64,000 nucleotides of DNA, taken from assembly GCA_013396525.1 (NCBI GenBank), contig VWYX01000619.1:434490-498489 (forward strand), written 5' to 3'. The notes beneath the pieces were generated by a model. That model saw only the letters and a list, made by a program, of their open reading frames with translations. It searched no databases and was not told the origin of the DNA. A program made the position numbers and the translations under genes. The number at the start of each line of letters is the position of its first letter. The stretch's first letter is position 1. Source of the stretch: Chaetorhynchus papuensis (Eukaryota > Chordata > Aves > Passeriformes > Rhipiduridae). Below, one piece after another: positions 39,546-50,350 of the stretch.

Positions 39546-42500
39546 GTAATAAGAGCCATATGTTTATGAAACAAAGTTATTCTTTCTTTTTCCTGTTAGC
39601 ATCATATACAATAATTAAAACAGTGATAATATATACATAAGTACTTTGTACAATAAAAAAAAAAAAAAAAAAAAGCTCCTAAGGATTTAAGACAGAAGAG
39701 AAAAAAAAAAAAAAGTGTGCCAAGAATTCATCAGGCACTTACAAGTGAGCACGAAAAAGAGGAAATTATTCTCCTCAGAGCTAAACAAAACAGACTAAAT
39801 TGAAACATTTACTGTAAAGTCAAAAAGCCAACCACGCTTATCAAAACTTGACAATGAAAAGCCAAGCCTTGCATAAATAAGAACAGTTCAAAAAAGCTTT
39901 TTCAGGTGCAGGAGAGTGTTGTGTTTAATAAAACTTGAGCAACAGAAGTCATGGTAAAATTGTTCACTCAACAATCTGTATCTTACTTCCAAATTAACCA
40001 TCATAAGAAACTAGCACCTTCAAAACCCAGTGTGCCACAGCAAATATTGCAGAACATAATGAATGCTGAAGGACTTACTAAAACCCACATTTTTATTTAA
40101 TTTTGCAAGTTCTGCCTACACACACAAAATCAATTTGCAAAATATCAAAGTAACAAGATAAAGAGTGCAGATCACTTGTTCACATTTCAAGATTATGACA
40201 GAGAAAGCAAGGACATCTACCTCATTCTTCTTGCTAGAGCAAAATCTCAAAACTATTTGACAACCATTCTCTTTAAAACAGAGTAATTCACATATTTTTT
40301 TTTTTCCTGCCTCCCGATTACATTACAAGAGACAGATACATGTGACAAGATTAGTTTCATAAGAATTGGAGTTAGACTGTTTCTTGACTTTTTTTGCCAC
40401 CGAAGTGTAATACTGTAAGCAAAAGTTTACTGTGTTACCAATATTAGAAAAATAACTCCTGAGAAAAATGGATAAGCAAAAGCTAAAACTAACTTTTTCC
40501 AGAAAAAATCCTGCTTCTTATTTATGCAAGAGGCCCATGCAGTTATGAAAAAGCAGCGGGGAAAAACATGGGTACTGATCTGAGTTCTGAGGCTTATTGA
40601 ATGAAATCAGTCAAAATATTTCTGAGACATGAAGTGTACTGCGTTCCAAGTATTTACTACCAAACTTTAAAATCCATAGCAATTTTGCTCTCTTGAATAA
40701 CACGAAACCGGTTACAGATGGGGAGGTCAGAATCTAACTGAAAACCAGAGAATGCATAAAAAACAACAGCAATAACAACTCTTTCTTGAACTTACTCGCT
40801 ATGGCAGCCCTTCTCCAGGTGTAGCCACAGATTCAGGGTGGGCACAGTTCACCCAAGCAGGATGAAGCATCTATGAACTCCAGCCAAGCCTCCACACACA
40901 GATATATTTTCACATGCAACTTGCAACAGATGCTTCTGATGAGCTTCAAAGACATACCTTTTGTTTTGTTTTTGTAGTGTTTGGACAACAGAAACTGTGT
41001 GCAAGCTACTCAAAGCCAACATCAAGGACAAAGTTTTCTGCCCAAACAGCGAAGGCTCAGAGGATGAGGAAATCTTTCCTTATCCATGTCTACAGGTGTG
41101 GGTTAATCTGACAGCCTCAGGACAGGAGGTTATGCTCTACCAGACTGAAGATACACTGGAAAGAAATCCTAAGGTACTTGCAACACAGATTGCATGCTCA
41201 TTCTCTGCTACTATCGAACACTTTTGAGGAGAAGAGCTTATGGTTTTTAAACCAAGCAGCACAGTAGCAGCAGGAGTTACTCACCTCTTACATATAAACG
41301 TCTGGGCTTAGATCAAGGCAATTTTAAAACATTCCAAAAATTAAACAGTTTTGGATTTTATTTTGAACACTGCATTAAATATTAAGTTGATACTTTTTAA
41401 GGAATTACATCAACATGAATATACAATGCTTATGAACATTTTCAAATATGTAAGCCTCCCGGTTTAAGACCCATTGTAAGAAATGGTTTATAAGCTGTGG
41501 CTTGCTCAGTTCCTTGTTGAATTAGCACGTAAGAGACATCAAGTTTAAAACAATCCAAAGTAAGAGCACAAATCCCAATTTTACTTGCATTTTAGGTGTA
41601 TATTATGAAACAGGGAATAAAGAAGGAGAAAATGGCAACATGATGCACATTTTAGACAGAAGAAACTAATCAGTGATTTTGGACAATTATCACACAGAAA
41701 ACCCATGTGTCTTTGTTTTGGTCTGCAACAGTTTCCCGGACTCACGGAGAGGCCAGTGGCACTGTCACAAGTGCCTGTGTAAGGCACAGATGCTGAGTGT
41801 TGTGGTAGAGGTCCTTTGGTTAATCATTTTATGGATCTCTTCCCCCGAGGATGAGTGCACCCATAGCTGGAACAGAAGTGTGGGTGAATAATATTCATTT
41901 GGCATTAGAGGTCTGTGAAAGATCAGGGAAGGGGAAAACAAAAGGTCTTGTCCTTTTATTCCCACCAGTGTTTCTAGTTGGTAATCAGCAGAGTGCTCAG
42001 TATTTTCAGGCTTGCTCCCGCAGAAAAAAAAGTGCTCCTTCAGGTACCCTATTCCGAGGAAGGTCAGGTTCAGTCCAGTTCCAAACCCACAAGTGTTTCA
42101 GAGGCGTTATTGCACTCCAACAACTCTCTTACATGAGAATTCAGATCTTGGATTCCCAAGATTGAAGTGCTTTCAGAATCCAGAACACACATGCTCAGAT
42201 TACAAGTGCAAAGAATTTATATAGATTAGAGCTTCGCACAGTGCAAACCTATTAGCATAAAACGCTTCAGTTGAAGAGAATTTTTCTAGCTAATCCCTAT
42301 CTTTATAGTGACTGTCTCAGGGAAAGCTACATGCAATGAAAGAGCAAAGCAGAAATTACCAACCACAGATGGAAGCAAGAGTCTTCTTCACTACAAGGGG
42401 AGGCAATATGTTGATAACCTACCTACTTGCATTAATGCAAGTAAAATTTTCAGGTCAGGGACCATCCCGGCTTTTGCCTTGGCCAGGTTCCAGCTTAGTA

Positions 42501-43399
42501 CATTCAATCATTATTATGTACACAAAATAATACTCCAGGAAAAAAAAAGGTTATGAAAAACAAACAAACAAAAAATACTGCTTCAAAGACTATTTCCACT
42601 GAAGACTAAATAACTCTGCATTATTACTACAGGTCAAAATAGTTCTGTTTTACAAGGACAAGTAGGAAGCCTCCAACAGCCATGCTTGCTGTATTTTTCT
42701 ACTAGTTAAAATCAGAGGCGTGCAGTAAAACAACTTCATTCTCCTGCACACTGACTAGCCAGTGTGAATTTCTGCACTACTAACACTTTCCTGCTGTGGC
42801 AGTGCCTAGAACCTGTGTTAGGAACTGAAGCTTGGCAGTGTAATAAAGAAATGACAGTCTCAAAGACTGCAGGGGTTTTTTGAGCATGTATGTTATTGGT
42901 TTCCAACAATGTAACTCCAATCTGTAAATCTGCAGACGGGGGGCATAGACATACTGATGGAAACATGGCATGGCAAATGCACATAATGAAACCAAGACAA
43001 TCTCCAGGGATGCCAAACCACAGAAGATTTTGTCAGCAGTAATGTGATTTTTTTCACTCAATCTGACTTAACTACAAACTTTGTCTTTGAGTATTTGTTA
43101 TCATGAATCACCTTGATTTCTTATTTCAGTGCTCATACGTCCCAGACAAGTTGGAGAACTCTAAAGAAGTTAAAGCACGAATAGAAACAATTGCAAGCAA
43201 TTTCAAAAAATACCAGACTTTCCCTTGTTTCTATGACCCAGGAGGAACACAGACCAATGTCATTTTAAGCAGACTTTATCCCTCAAAAGGCCTCCTCTTC
43301 GCTTTCCTCTGGCCTACACTCATGTTTACTGGTGGATGTCTGATTATTGTTCTGGTAAAAATTAGTCAGTATGTTTCTGTTCTTTCTGCTTGGCAGTAA
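39409..43399 (+). CDS. KCNMB1: KCNMB1, calcium-activated potassium channel subunit beta-1 (three coding exons)
   Basis: Auxiliary beta-1 subunit of the BK (Slo1/KCNMA1) channel. It sits in the plasma membrane, mainly of smooth muscle, and raises the channel's apparent calcium sensitivity. Joining 39,409-39,545, 40,978-41,173 and 43,130-43,399 gives 200 residues plus a TAA stop. The cytosolic N-terminus holds the family signature KKLVTAQKRGETRALCLG. TM1 is about residues 17-40, then an extracellular loop to about 160, then TM2 about 163-188 (LLFAFLWPTLMFTGG) and a short cytosolic tail. Loop cysteines are at 54, 67, 83, 112 and 144, and there is an N-glycosylation sequon at N89-L-T. Human beta-1 is 191 residues. 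The extra length lies mainly between Cys54 and Cys83, which includes an acidic SEGSEDEE patch. Intron phases match the family. The gene is antisense to KCNIP1 and inside its first intron. KCNMB2 or KCNMB4 are less likely because the N-terminus is beta-1 type. Confidence 0.96.
39546..40977 (+). other. KCNMB1: KCNMB1 intron between coding exons 1 and 2
   Basis: GT-AG intron of 1,432 bp, donor gtaata and acceptor ttttgtttttgtag. It contains a long poly(A) run near 39,654-39,674 and another near 39,700. I see no other exon in it. Confidence 0.9.
40978..41173 (+). CDS. KCNMB1: KCNMB1 coding exon 2
   Basis: It completes Ser46 and encodes residues 47-111, the first half of the extracellular loop: VWTTETVCK, the acidic patch, FPYPCLQVWVNLT and YQTEDTLERNPK. 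Cys54, Cys67, Cys83 and the N89 sequon are here. The donor is aag|gtactt at 41,174, phase 0. Confidence 0.95.
41174..43129 (+). other. KCNMB1: KCNMB1 intron between coding exons 2 and 3
   Basis: GT-AG intron of 1,956 bp, donor gtacttg and acceptor gatttcttatttcag. Nothing else was recognised inside it. Confidence 0.9.
43130..43399 (+). CDS. KCNMB1: KCNMB1 coding exon 3
   Basis: It encodes residues 112-200, starting at CSYVPDKLEN, and covers the second half of the loop with Cys144, TM2 and the tail VKISQYVSVLSAWQ, then TAA. An AATAAA hexamer lies at 43,402-43,407, only two bases after the stop. That is too close to be a likely poly(A) signal, so the end of the transcript is undetermined. Confidence 0.95.
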   Translation, partial: CSYVPDKLENSKEVKARIETIASNFKKYQTFPCFYDPGGTQTNVILSRLYPSKGLLFAFLWPTLMFTGGCLIIVLVKISQYVSVLSAWQ

Positions 43400-44217
43400 A
43401 AAATAAATATCTAGAATAGATTGTTGCGATTGTTGTGAGACGTTAAGTTGCATTTGTTCTGCATGTCTTATTGGCATTTTGTGACTCAATATACCAGGTG
43501 TCGATTCAAGGGCAGGCATTCCAAAAAATTGAATGGCAACCTCTACAAATGGCAATCCATTACACAAGGACAAAATATAAAACTGATTCCCAGGAATACC
43601 TGAAAATACCTCATAAGCACACAGGCTTAATTACTATCTTTTTCTTCCTTGGGCTTTAGGAGGTACAGCTGCTTTACAAAGCTACAATTCACACTTACTA
43701 CTAAACTCTTCTATATTTGATATGGGGTGCTAATTTTCTGTCTGATTGAGATCAGTTGGTGCCAGATCCATATACATCATCACTGGCACACACACCCTTT
43801 ACACCCTTATGCACCAATACAGTATGTACTCATGGCATACTCTTCTTGCCTGTTGAGAAAAGGAGCTTTGTTATGGTGCAAAGAAGATTTCTTCTTTTTT
43901 ATCATGGATCTCTCTCCTTTTGGGAAAGAGAAGGGAGGAAGCCCCTCAAAACAAAAGTACACATACACAGACTTTACAAAATTTGCACTCTAATCATCTG
44001 ATACCAATTGTATATAAAAAAATACATGCATAAAATACAGGGTATTGTAAAGAAGCTTATACTAAAAGTATGTTTTTCTATTTAAGTCAAATCTTAGCCT
44101 TGCCTTATTTGAGACAAGTGTGCCACTCAAGGAAGGCTACCCTGGCTGCCATTTCCATAGATTATAAAACTGATACAAAAAGGAAGTTATGATATAAAGA
44201 ATGTTATTATGAAATAG
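43400..44217 (+). other. KCNMB1 3' UTR / 3' flank
   Basis: Non-coding and AT-rich. Part or all of it should be the KCNMB1 3' UTR, but apart from the hexamer abutting the stop I saw no good canonical poly(A) signal before the solo LTR at 44,218. The next AATAAA I found is at 44,667, just beyond that LTR. Confidence 0.45.
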
Positions 44218-44642
44218 TGTCTTGGTTCTGGCCAGGACAGGGTTAATTTCTGCAGTAGCCAGGAGGGGGCACGGCCAGGACCCAGAGGTTATTCCGTAGC
44301 ACCTCACCTCTTTTTCGGAGAAAGGGGGAAGGGCTGCCTGCCAGGTCGGGTAGCTCGGCAGAGGGAATGGTCAGGTATCGTCGGGGGTGAGAATTCGGGT
44401 ACAGATCATTTCTTGTACACTCTTTTATTAGTATTGTTGCTGTTACCGTCCGTTGTCTTTTCATTGCTGTTTCCAGTAAATTGTTCTTATCTCAATCCAT
44501 GATCTTTGCCTTTTGTGCCTCCAGTTCTCCTCTCCAGACCATCAGAATGGGGAAGAAGAGAGGGGAGCTAGCAAGCAACACGTGGTTTGGAGTGTTTCAA
44601 TAGGAACACTAAATTGAGGAATACCATTCTTAAACCACAACA
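44218..44642 (+). mobile_element. Solo LTR of ERVL-type avian endogenous retrovirus
   Basis: It opens with tgtcttggttctggccagga followed by cagggttaattt and closes with ttaaaccacaaca. These are the characteristic TG...CA ends of an abundant bird ERVL LTR group. A ttgttcttatctcaatccat block in the right half matches the R/U5 region of the same group. About 425 bp long, with no internal retroviral sequence on either side, so it is a solo LTR left by recombination. The flanking pentamers (aatag left, agtaa right) are not identical, so no target-site duplication is evident. Confidence 0.8.
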
Positions 44643-47600
44643 AGTAAAATACATCTGTGATATCTTAATAAATGCAGCAAGCCAAAGTAACCACAGAAAT
44701 TTACATGCCCAACACCAAGATATTTCACAAAAAAGATGTGTTTGTTTCCAGAGCCAAGACTTCTAGGAATGCTCAGATACATGTAGAGAGAGTCTCTGTT
44801 CTCTGAAAATAACAGTTTCTCTCAGCCAAATTTCAAATTGCAACCGGACACAGGTGGAACACTAGATACTTCCTGCGTACCGTATTTGACTGGCATCTGG
44901 GACACAACTGGTGCAAGCTTTTTCACCACACAGTTGATGAACCACTAGGAGCTATCATTCACAGGAAAGTTTCAAGGCTTAGATACAAATTTAAATTAAT
45001 TACATTACAGTTTAATTATTCTCAATAATAGTGTACAGTTCTGTACTGTTTATTGTAAGGAAGACTGAAGTACTAACCCCGTACGTGCATTCCCTAACAT
45101 TACTAACAGAACAGTGTCAGAGTTTGCTTTTAAAAAAAAAAAAAAAATCAAAGGAAGTGGCGGTCAAAACTAAAAAAAAAAAAAAAAAAAAGCTAACCCC
45201 CAAAAGTTGATATAGGAGAACTATGTCCACAAGGAGGAAAGTGAAAGTTCAGTTGGCACAGGTACAGATGACTTGGGCAACCAAATGGGATGGGAAGGGG
45301 AAGAGATCCTGTTTTGTTAGTTCATTAAAAGCTGAGGCAGGAGTGTGGCAACAGCTTAAAAAGTAAGCTAACAGGTTGGATATTTGTTGAAGCTAATGCA
45401 CTGTACTGGTAGCAAAACAGGGCATGCTTCTCCAGGCATGCTTTCTTCAACGTGTACATCTCACTATGCAAAGCTCTTGGTGGAAGAGGCCTTCTCTCAC
45501 ACAGATGCAAAGATGTCTGCTCTGGTACTAAGACTTTCCAAATAAGAACATACTAAGAAGGAAGCTGGCAAAATTTGCTAGTCCAGCTTGCAGAAGTACC
45601 AGCTATGAAATTCTTGGCTTACAGCCTCATAGACTTAAATCTGGACTGACCACTCTGGCTGGAGGCTGCACAGTAGTATCAGGTGTGCCCCTTCCCTTAC
45701 TGCCCACTGCAGGGAGAGGCTGCAGTCTCCTCACACCTTGCTGCAAAAGGAAGGACTTCATAGCTGCAATCAGATTCATTTTACTATTGTAAATAATCAA
45801 TGCTAATATTAAAACAAACAGCAGCCATAGAGCGCAGCTAAGGATTACATGTCAATTGAACTGTGGATTATCTCCAACTGCAGTAACTCACGGAAGAGCA
45901 CAAGCATAAGAAGAGAGTGAGACTTGTGCCTAGTAAAGGATTTTCCTTGTGAAAGGTATTTAGAGTAAAAATAAAATCTCACATTAAATAGTATGAAAGA
46001 AATGAGGCAGGAGTTGGATGAAAAACACAGGTGATAATACTTGAATATGCAAAAGCATGTATATGGTATAAGTTAAAAAAACCAATAATAGTGATTTTCA
46101 ACAGTTTCTATTTCTTGGCTTCACATGCAGAAGTTTTACTAAAAGAAACACTAAATAATAAGGTCTAGGATGAACATACAAACATCAATATTTTTGTTTA
46201 ATTCAACAGTCCTGAACAATATTTTTTCTAATCACTTTCTTTCTAGCTACGATTTTCATAGGTAACAATATGAAAACATTTATTCTATTTATAGCAGGTC
46301 TGATGTCTGCGCAACAAACTAATTCACGTGGTTTATTCCTTCCTGGATTAGGTTCCCTCAGTTCAAAACACAAGCTGAATGGGAAAAAAAGCAAGTTTAT
46401 TAGAGTTTTAAATTCTTTGAAACCTAGGAAGACACTCTTATCTCATCCAAACAGCTTGAAGTTTTCGAGACAGCTATTGAGACAGTGGCACGAGAAAGAG
46501 ATGGGTAAAACTGTACAACACCATTACATTGGCTGCAATGACTACAATAGTGCAATGCTGGCACATTTCAGAAGGCGGCAGGGGGCAGGGGAAACAGGTC
46601 TTGGACATTTTATACTTTAATTTCTAGCTCTTCATACAGTGCTATTCTGTTGTCAGACTCAAATTTTCATCTATCCCATTGCCAAAGCAAAGGCAACTCT
46701 GGCAGTCTCATTTTATTATGGTATCTATTATGTCAAGAAACACAAGGGCTGCTTGAAAGCACCCCATTAGATGAACTGCTCTAGATGAACATGTGGGGAA
46801 ACATGACCAGAACACAAGTTTCCTCTTGCCTTCAGTGGAGCTCAAACAAATAGCACCAAATTTACCATCAATCACTTGTGCCTATAATAGCATACACCTA
46901 TTATACATTGTGTATACACTATTATACATTGTGTATAACAGTATACACAATGTATACCATTATCTCCTGAAAAAAGCACAAATAAAGTACACCAAATTCA
47001 CCATACTGATACGCTGTAGAAGACAAGATCTTGCAGACAGCACCACTACTACTTCTTGCTTGCATGACAAGTAATTTGTTTTTCTCACTTGTTTTTAATA
47101 GTAAGAGAGACATCTTGGCATTAATAATGAATTATAACCAACATCTGTCAGTTCTTTTTTATGACAGACTTTTACAATTTTTTATTCTTTCCTTTGCTGG
47201 TGTTTGACAGGATATGGATGGTACAAAGGAAGAAGAAGAATTAAGTAGACACAGATGTAATTTTAAACCAATCTTGATTTTTAAAGCGACCAACCTGTCT
47301 AGTATTATTAATGTGAATGAGACATTTTTCTGGTGCAGATTTCTTTTGCAAGCCAGTAAGGTTAATATGAGAAACCTGTCTAAGAACGACATTTCTTTTT
47401 CTAGAGAGACAGACTGAATAAATTTTCCCAGTTTCTGAAAAAGTAAGCTTCTCTTAGCAGTTCTCGGCACTTTTACATTTGCTATTTTAAAAGTTACCTA
47501 AGCCTGCTTTAGTTTTTCCTAAGAAACAACTTAAACATTAAAATTCATACTAGAGCATATGCATGCACTCCACACAACCAACACAGCCACACACCTCCAA

Positions 47601-48612
47601 GAATTCTAAGCGTATATGGAAAATAAATATTTCTGGTTTTGCTCCTTTTCTGTGACCACATTAAAAAGAGCTTGACTTGTATTTCTAAAAAATTCCATCA
47701 TAACAGAGACTCTTCAGCCTTATACAAATATCTCTGCTAATAATTTAGCTTGAACTCTATTATCAATTCCCAAAACCATCCCCCTCCAACTAAACACACA
47801 AAACTTGGAGAAGTCTGACCCTCACCTACAAACTGAGTACATTTCAACAGATGAGCAGCATTCAAGTATAGTATTATTTACTGTTGTCAGGACTCTCCAC
47901 AGAGATCACCGATACTCACATAAATAGCTGCCAGAGGTGTGCTGAGAACTATGATTAAAGGAATGGCCAACAAAAATAACTTAACTTACCTGAGTGCACC
48001 AACAGAGGAACTACTAGACTACAAAGAAGAAGAGAGAGTTTATTGTGTTCGTTGTTTGATTTTAGTAAAGACGGCAGCATAAATAAGTTTGGTATTATTT
48101 CACTTGCACATGGGAAAGCACAAAGGGTGTAAATGACAAGCCAAACTTAGATAAGCAAAAGGTATTTCAAATGTATGAAGTAAGCAATGACCTAGATTTT
48201 GAAGCAAGGTACACACGTACTTCAAATTAACAGAGACAGTAAAGCATAAAATGACACAGAGAAATACCCACTACTGACAGTTAGAAAGTCTTTAAATGTT
48301 TTAAGCTGCACATCAGTTGTTTTCACCAACACATCTCTGAACGCATTGAAATAGCTCACTTCAGTTGCCGGCCAGGGCAAGATTGATAAAAACAGGTTAC
48401 AAACTACACAAGGTAGAAACAATTACATAAGGCTTTCCAGCACAACTCCAATCTTCACAACACACAGCAACTTCTTTCAGAGCAGCCAATTCCCAGAATT
48501 AGACCAGACTGCCTCTGAAGAGACAAATAATAAACCCCTTCAAGCCTACAAAACTCCCCCCACAAACCTAACAGAACAGAAGAACAGTATGAGCTAAAAT
48601 GCTTTCCCTTAC
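44643..48612. other. Non-coding sequence, KCNIP1 intron 1
   Basis: This lies between the LTR and the KCNIP1 first coding exon and is therefore the start of that gene's first intron on the minus strand. It holds two poly(A) runs about 25 bp apart (near 45,131-45,147 and 45,170-45,191) and the AT-rich hairpin listed at 46.9 kb. No exon was recognised. Confidence 0.6.
46898..46956. repeat. AT-rich direct repeat and perfect 15-bp hairpin
   Basis: The 19-mer ctattatacattgtgtata occurs at 46,898 and 46,919 (21-bp period). The second copy is followed, after the loop acag, by tatacacaatgtata (46,942-46,956), the exact reverse complement of its last 15 bases. The result is a perfect 15-bp stem with a 4-nt loop and an alternative stem using the first copy. 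Confidence 0.85.
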
Positions 48613-48700
48613 CTTTGCTGAGAGTACCCGAGATGAGTTTAAAAATAGTCTGGGCAAATTTGACAATCCCATGCTTGCATCTCTTTGAACAGCCACTCAT
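48613..48700 (-). CDS. KCNIP1: KCNIP1 alternative first coding exon (Kv channel-interacting protein 1)
   Basis: KChIP1 is a neuronal calcium sensor-like EF-hand protein. It binds the N-terminus of Kv4 channels and controls their surface expression and inactivation. Only one exon is in the window. It encodes 29 residues, MSGCSKRCKHGIVKFA through KLISGTLSK, plus the first base of codon 30, and then the donor g|gtaagg on the minus strand. This matches the alternative N-terminus of mammalian KCNIP1 with only about three substitutions (His10, Ile12 and Ser24 here). The leftover G fits the Asp codon that begins the common exon. The start codon has A at -3. The peptide has two cysteines (4 and 8), basic residues and an amphipathic hydrophobic stretch, but no Gly2, so it is not the myristoylated isoform. 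The EF-hand exons and the MGAVMG-type first exon were not found here and should lie further left. Confidence 0.93.
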
Positions 48701-50350
48701 GGTTCAGACGGATAGAAAGACTCTTCTCTCTTGAAAAGTTCAAGAAAAACAAAAAAATTAAAAGGCGAATCCTTCACAAAGTTGATACGACTGGTTGTGC
48801 AGTGCAGAACCCTGCTCTCGTGCACCGAGCCCCAGGCTCTGCACTGAGGTTTGCTACTCTGAAGCTACTAGGAAGGATTGCAGTGGAGCAATTCACGTCC
48901 CTTTTTAGTTAAAGGTACAGCTCTCCCTGTCAGCCTCTCGGCCGGGACTGCACACACCTGCCGCGACGCCCTGACAGAAGCTGCTAAGCACAGCAACACC
49001 TCAGCCAGACAGGCGAGGAGGGAGTGTTTCCCTCCCCAGGCTGTGCGGGCTGCCACGCTGGGCACTGGGAATGCAGCAAGAGATGGCTGGAGTCACCGGC
49101 TGCTACAAATAAAAGAAGCTGCTGTTTAAAGACCCTTTACTTGGTGCCCTTTTCCAGCTGATTTCAATAAAATTGTCAGTTTTGCTCTGGTCAGGCCGAG
49201 ATAACCAGAAAATAACACTTTTTTTTTTATTCTACCGACACCGTAGTCACACGTAGAAGGCTGCATAGCATTTCTTCGCAAAACCTGCTAGAAGTAGGAA
49301 AACAAAGCTGCACCCAGGAAAAAAAAAAAAACAAAAAATCTTTATTTTAATTCTACCAGCTTAGACGCTGTTCCGATAGTGAGCCGGCCTTCCGGAGTCG
49401 GCGGGGCTCGGGCTCACCCCTCTGTGCAACCCTACGTTTCACTTTTCGTCCACTGCCTCACGTCGTGCGCTGCGGTGCTCACTCCCCGTACTGTACTGGG
49501 AGTTATCCCCTAGCAACAACCACAGCTCTGGCTTCTCCAGTTCAATCAGATACTGCTGCGTGTCGCGAATACTCTGAATAAAAAGACTTGATGCGTCCAG
49601 CAGCAAAGCGGAGACATCTCAAACCCCATCTGAGTACTGGGCAGAGTCGAGCATCTTTAGGTTTAATTCATGCTGGCCCCGTCTCAGATGTTTTTAAACA
49701 ACCCCCCAAATGCACTATTTCCTTGCCCCGGTCACAAGGCTTACCTCAGGTTGCTGCTCACACCCAGCTGCTGCCCGTTAAATTACTTGATCAGCCTTGT
49801 CTCTAACAAAGCGACCTGGAGCCAGCCATCACCTCAGAGCGGCAACAACCGAGTGCCGCCTTTACTGAGGGACAGGCGCAGCAAACAGCTTTGCACTTCT
49901 GGGAGCAGCGGTGTACCTTTCACTCAAGGAGCAGTAAACTGCTTTGCAGGAGAACTTACATTCCTGAAGCAAAACTCGGGGCTTTGCCAAATAGCTCCCC
50001 TTGCTGCGAGACTCACGACTATCTGTCCCTCCCAACTGGAAGCGCCCTCCTGCTCCTCATCCCCGCCTCACACGGGCACCCCCGCACTGTCTTCCGCCCC
50101 TCCCCTTCCCACGCCGCCGCTCACCTCCTCCCCCTTCTCAGGCAGAGAGCCGCGGAGCGTTGTACAGGGAGGCTTTTCGGCGCGTCATTTTACCTCCAAA
50201 AAAAATGTTCTTTGGCATGGAAAAGGCGACTTGAGGACATAATTACCACCCTCATCAGCTCGTGCTGGGACTATCACCCCCCGCGCTGAGCCGACAGGCA
50301 CCGAACGTTTTGCTGCCCCCTCACTTCAACCCGGTCGCCTCACTCAATTT
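48701..50350 (-). promoter_or_regulatory. KCNIP1: KCNIP1 5' UTR and presumed promoter region (CpG-richer)
   Basis: Going upstream on the minus strand from the KCNIP1 start codon, the sequence becomes clearly richer in G+C and CpG than the rest of the window, notably around 48,930-49,080, 49,375-49,480 and 50,040-50,330. This is the usual look of a vertebrate CpG-type promoter. I cannot identify a TATA box or a precise start site. Long open frames here, such as a 190-codon plus-strand frame at 49,670-50,242, are low-complexity Pro/Ser-rich and are best explained by the base composition. Confidence 0.45.

Noticed and set aside
49670..50242. 190-codon plus-strand open frame in the GC-rich region near KCNIP1
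   Set aside because: Low-complexity Pro/Ser/Leu-rich product with no domain, overlapped by long frames in the other two plus-strand frames. This is expected in CpG-rich DNA where stop codons are rare.
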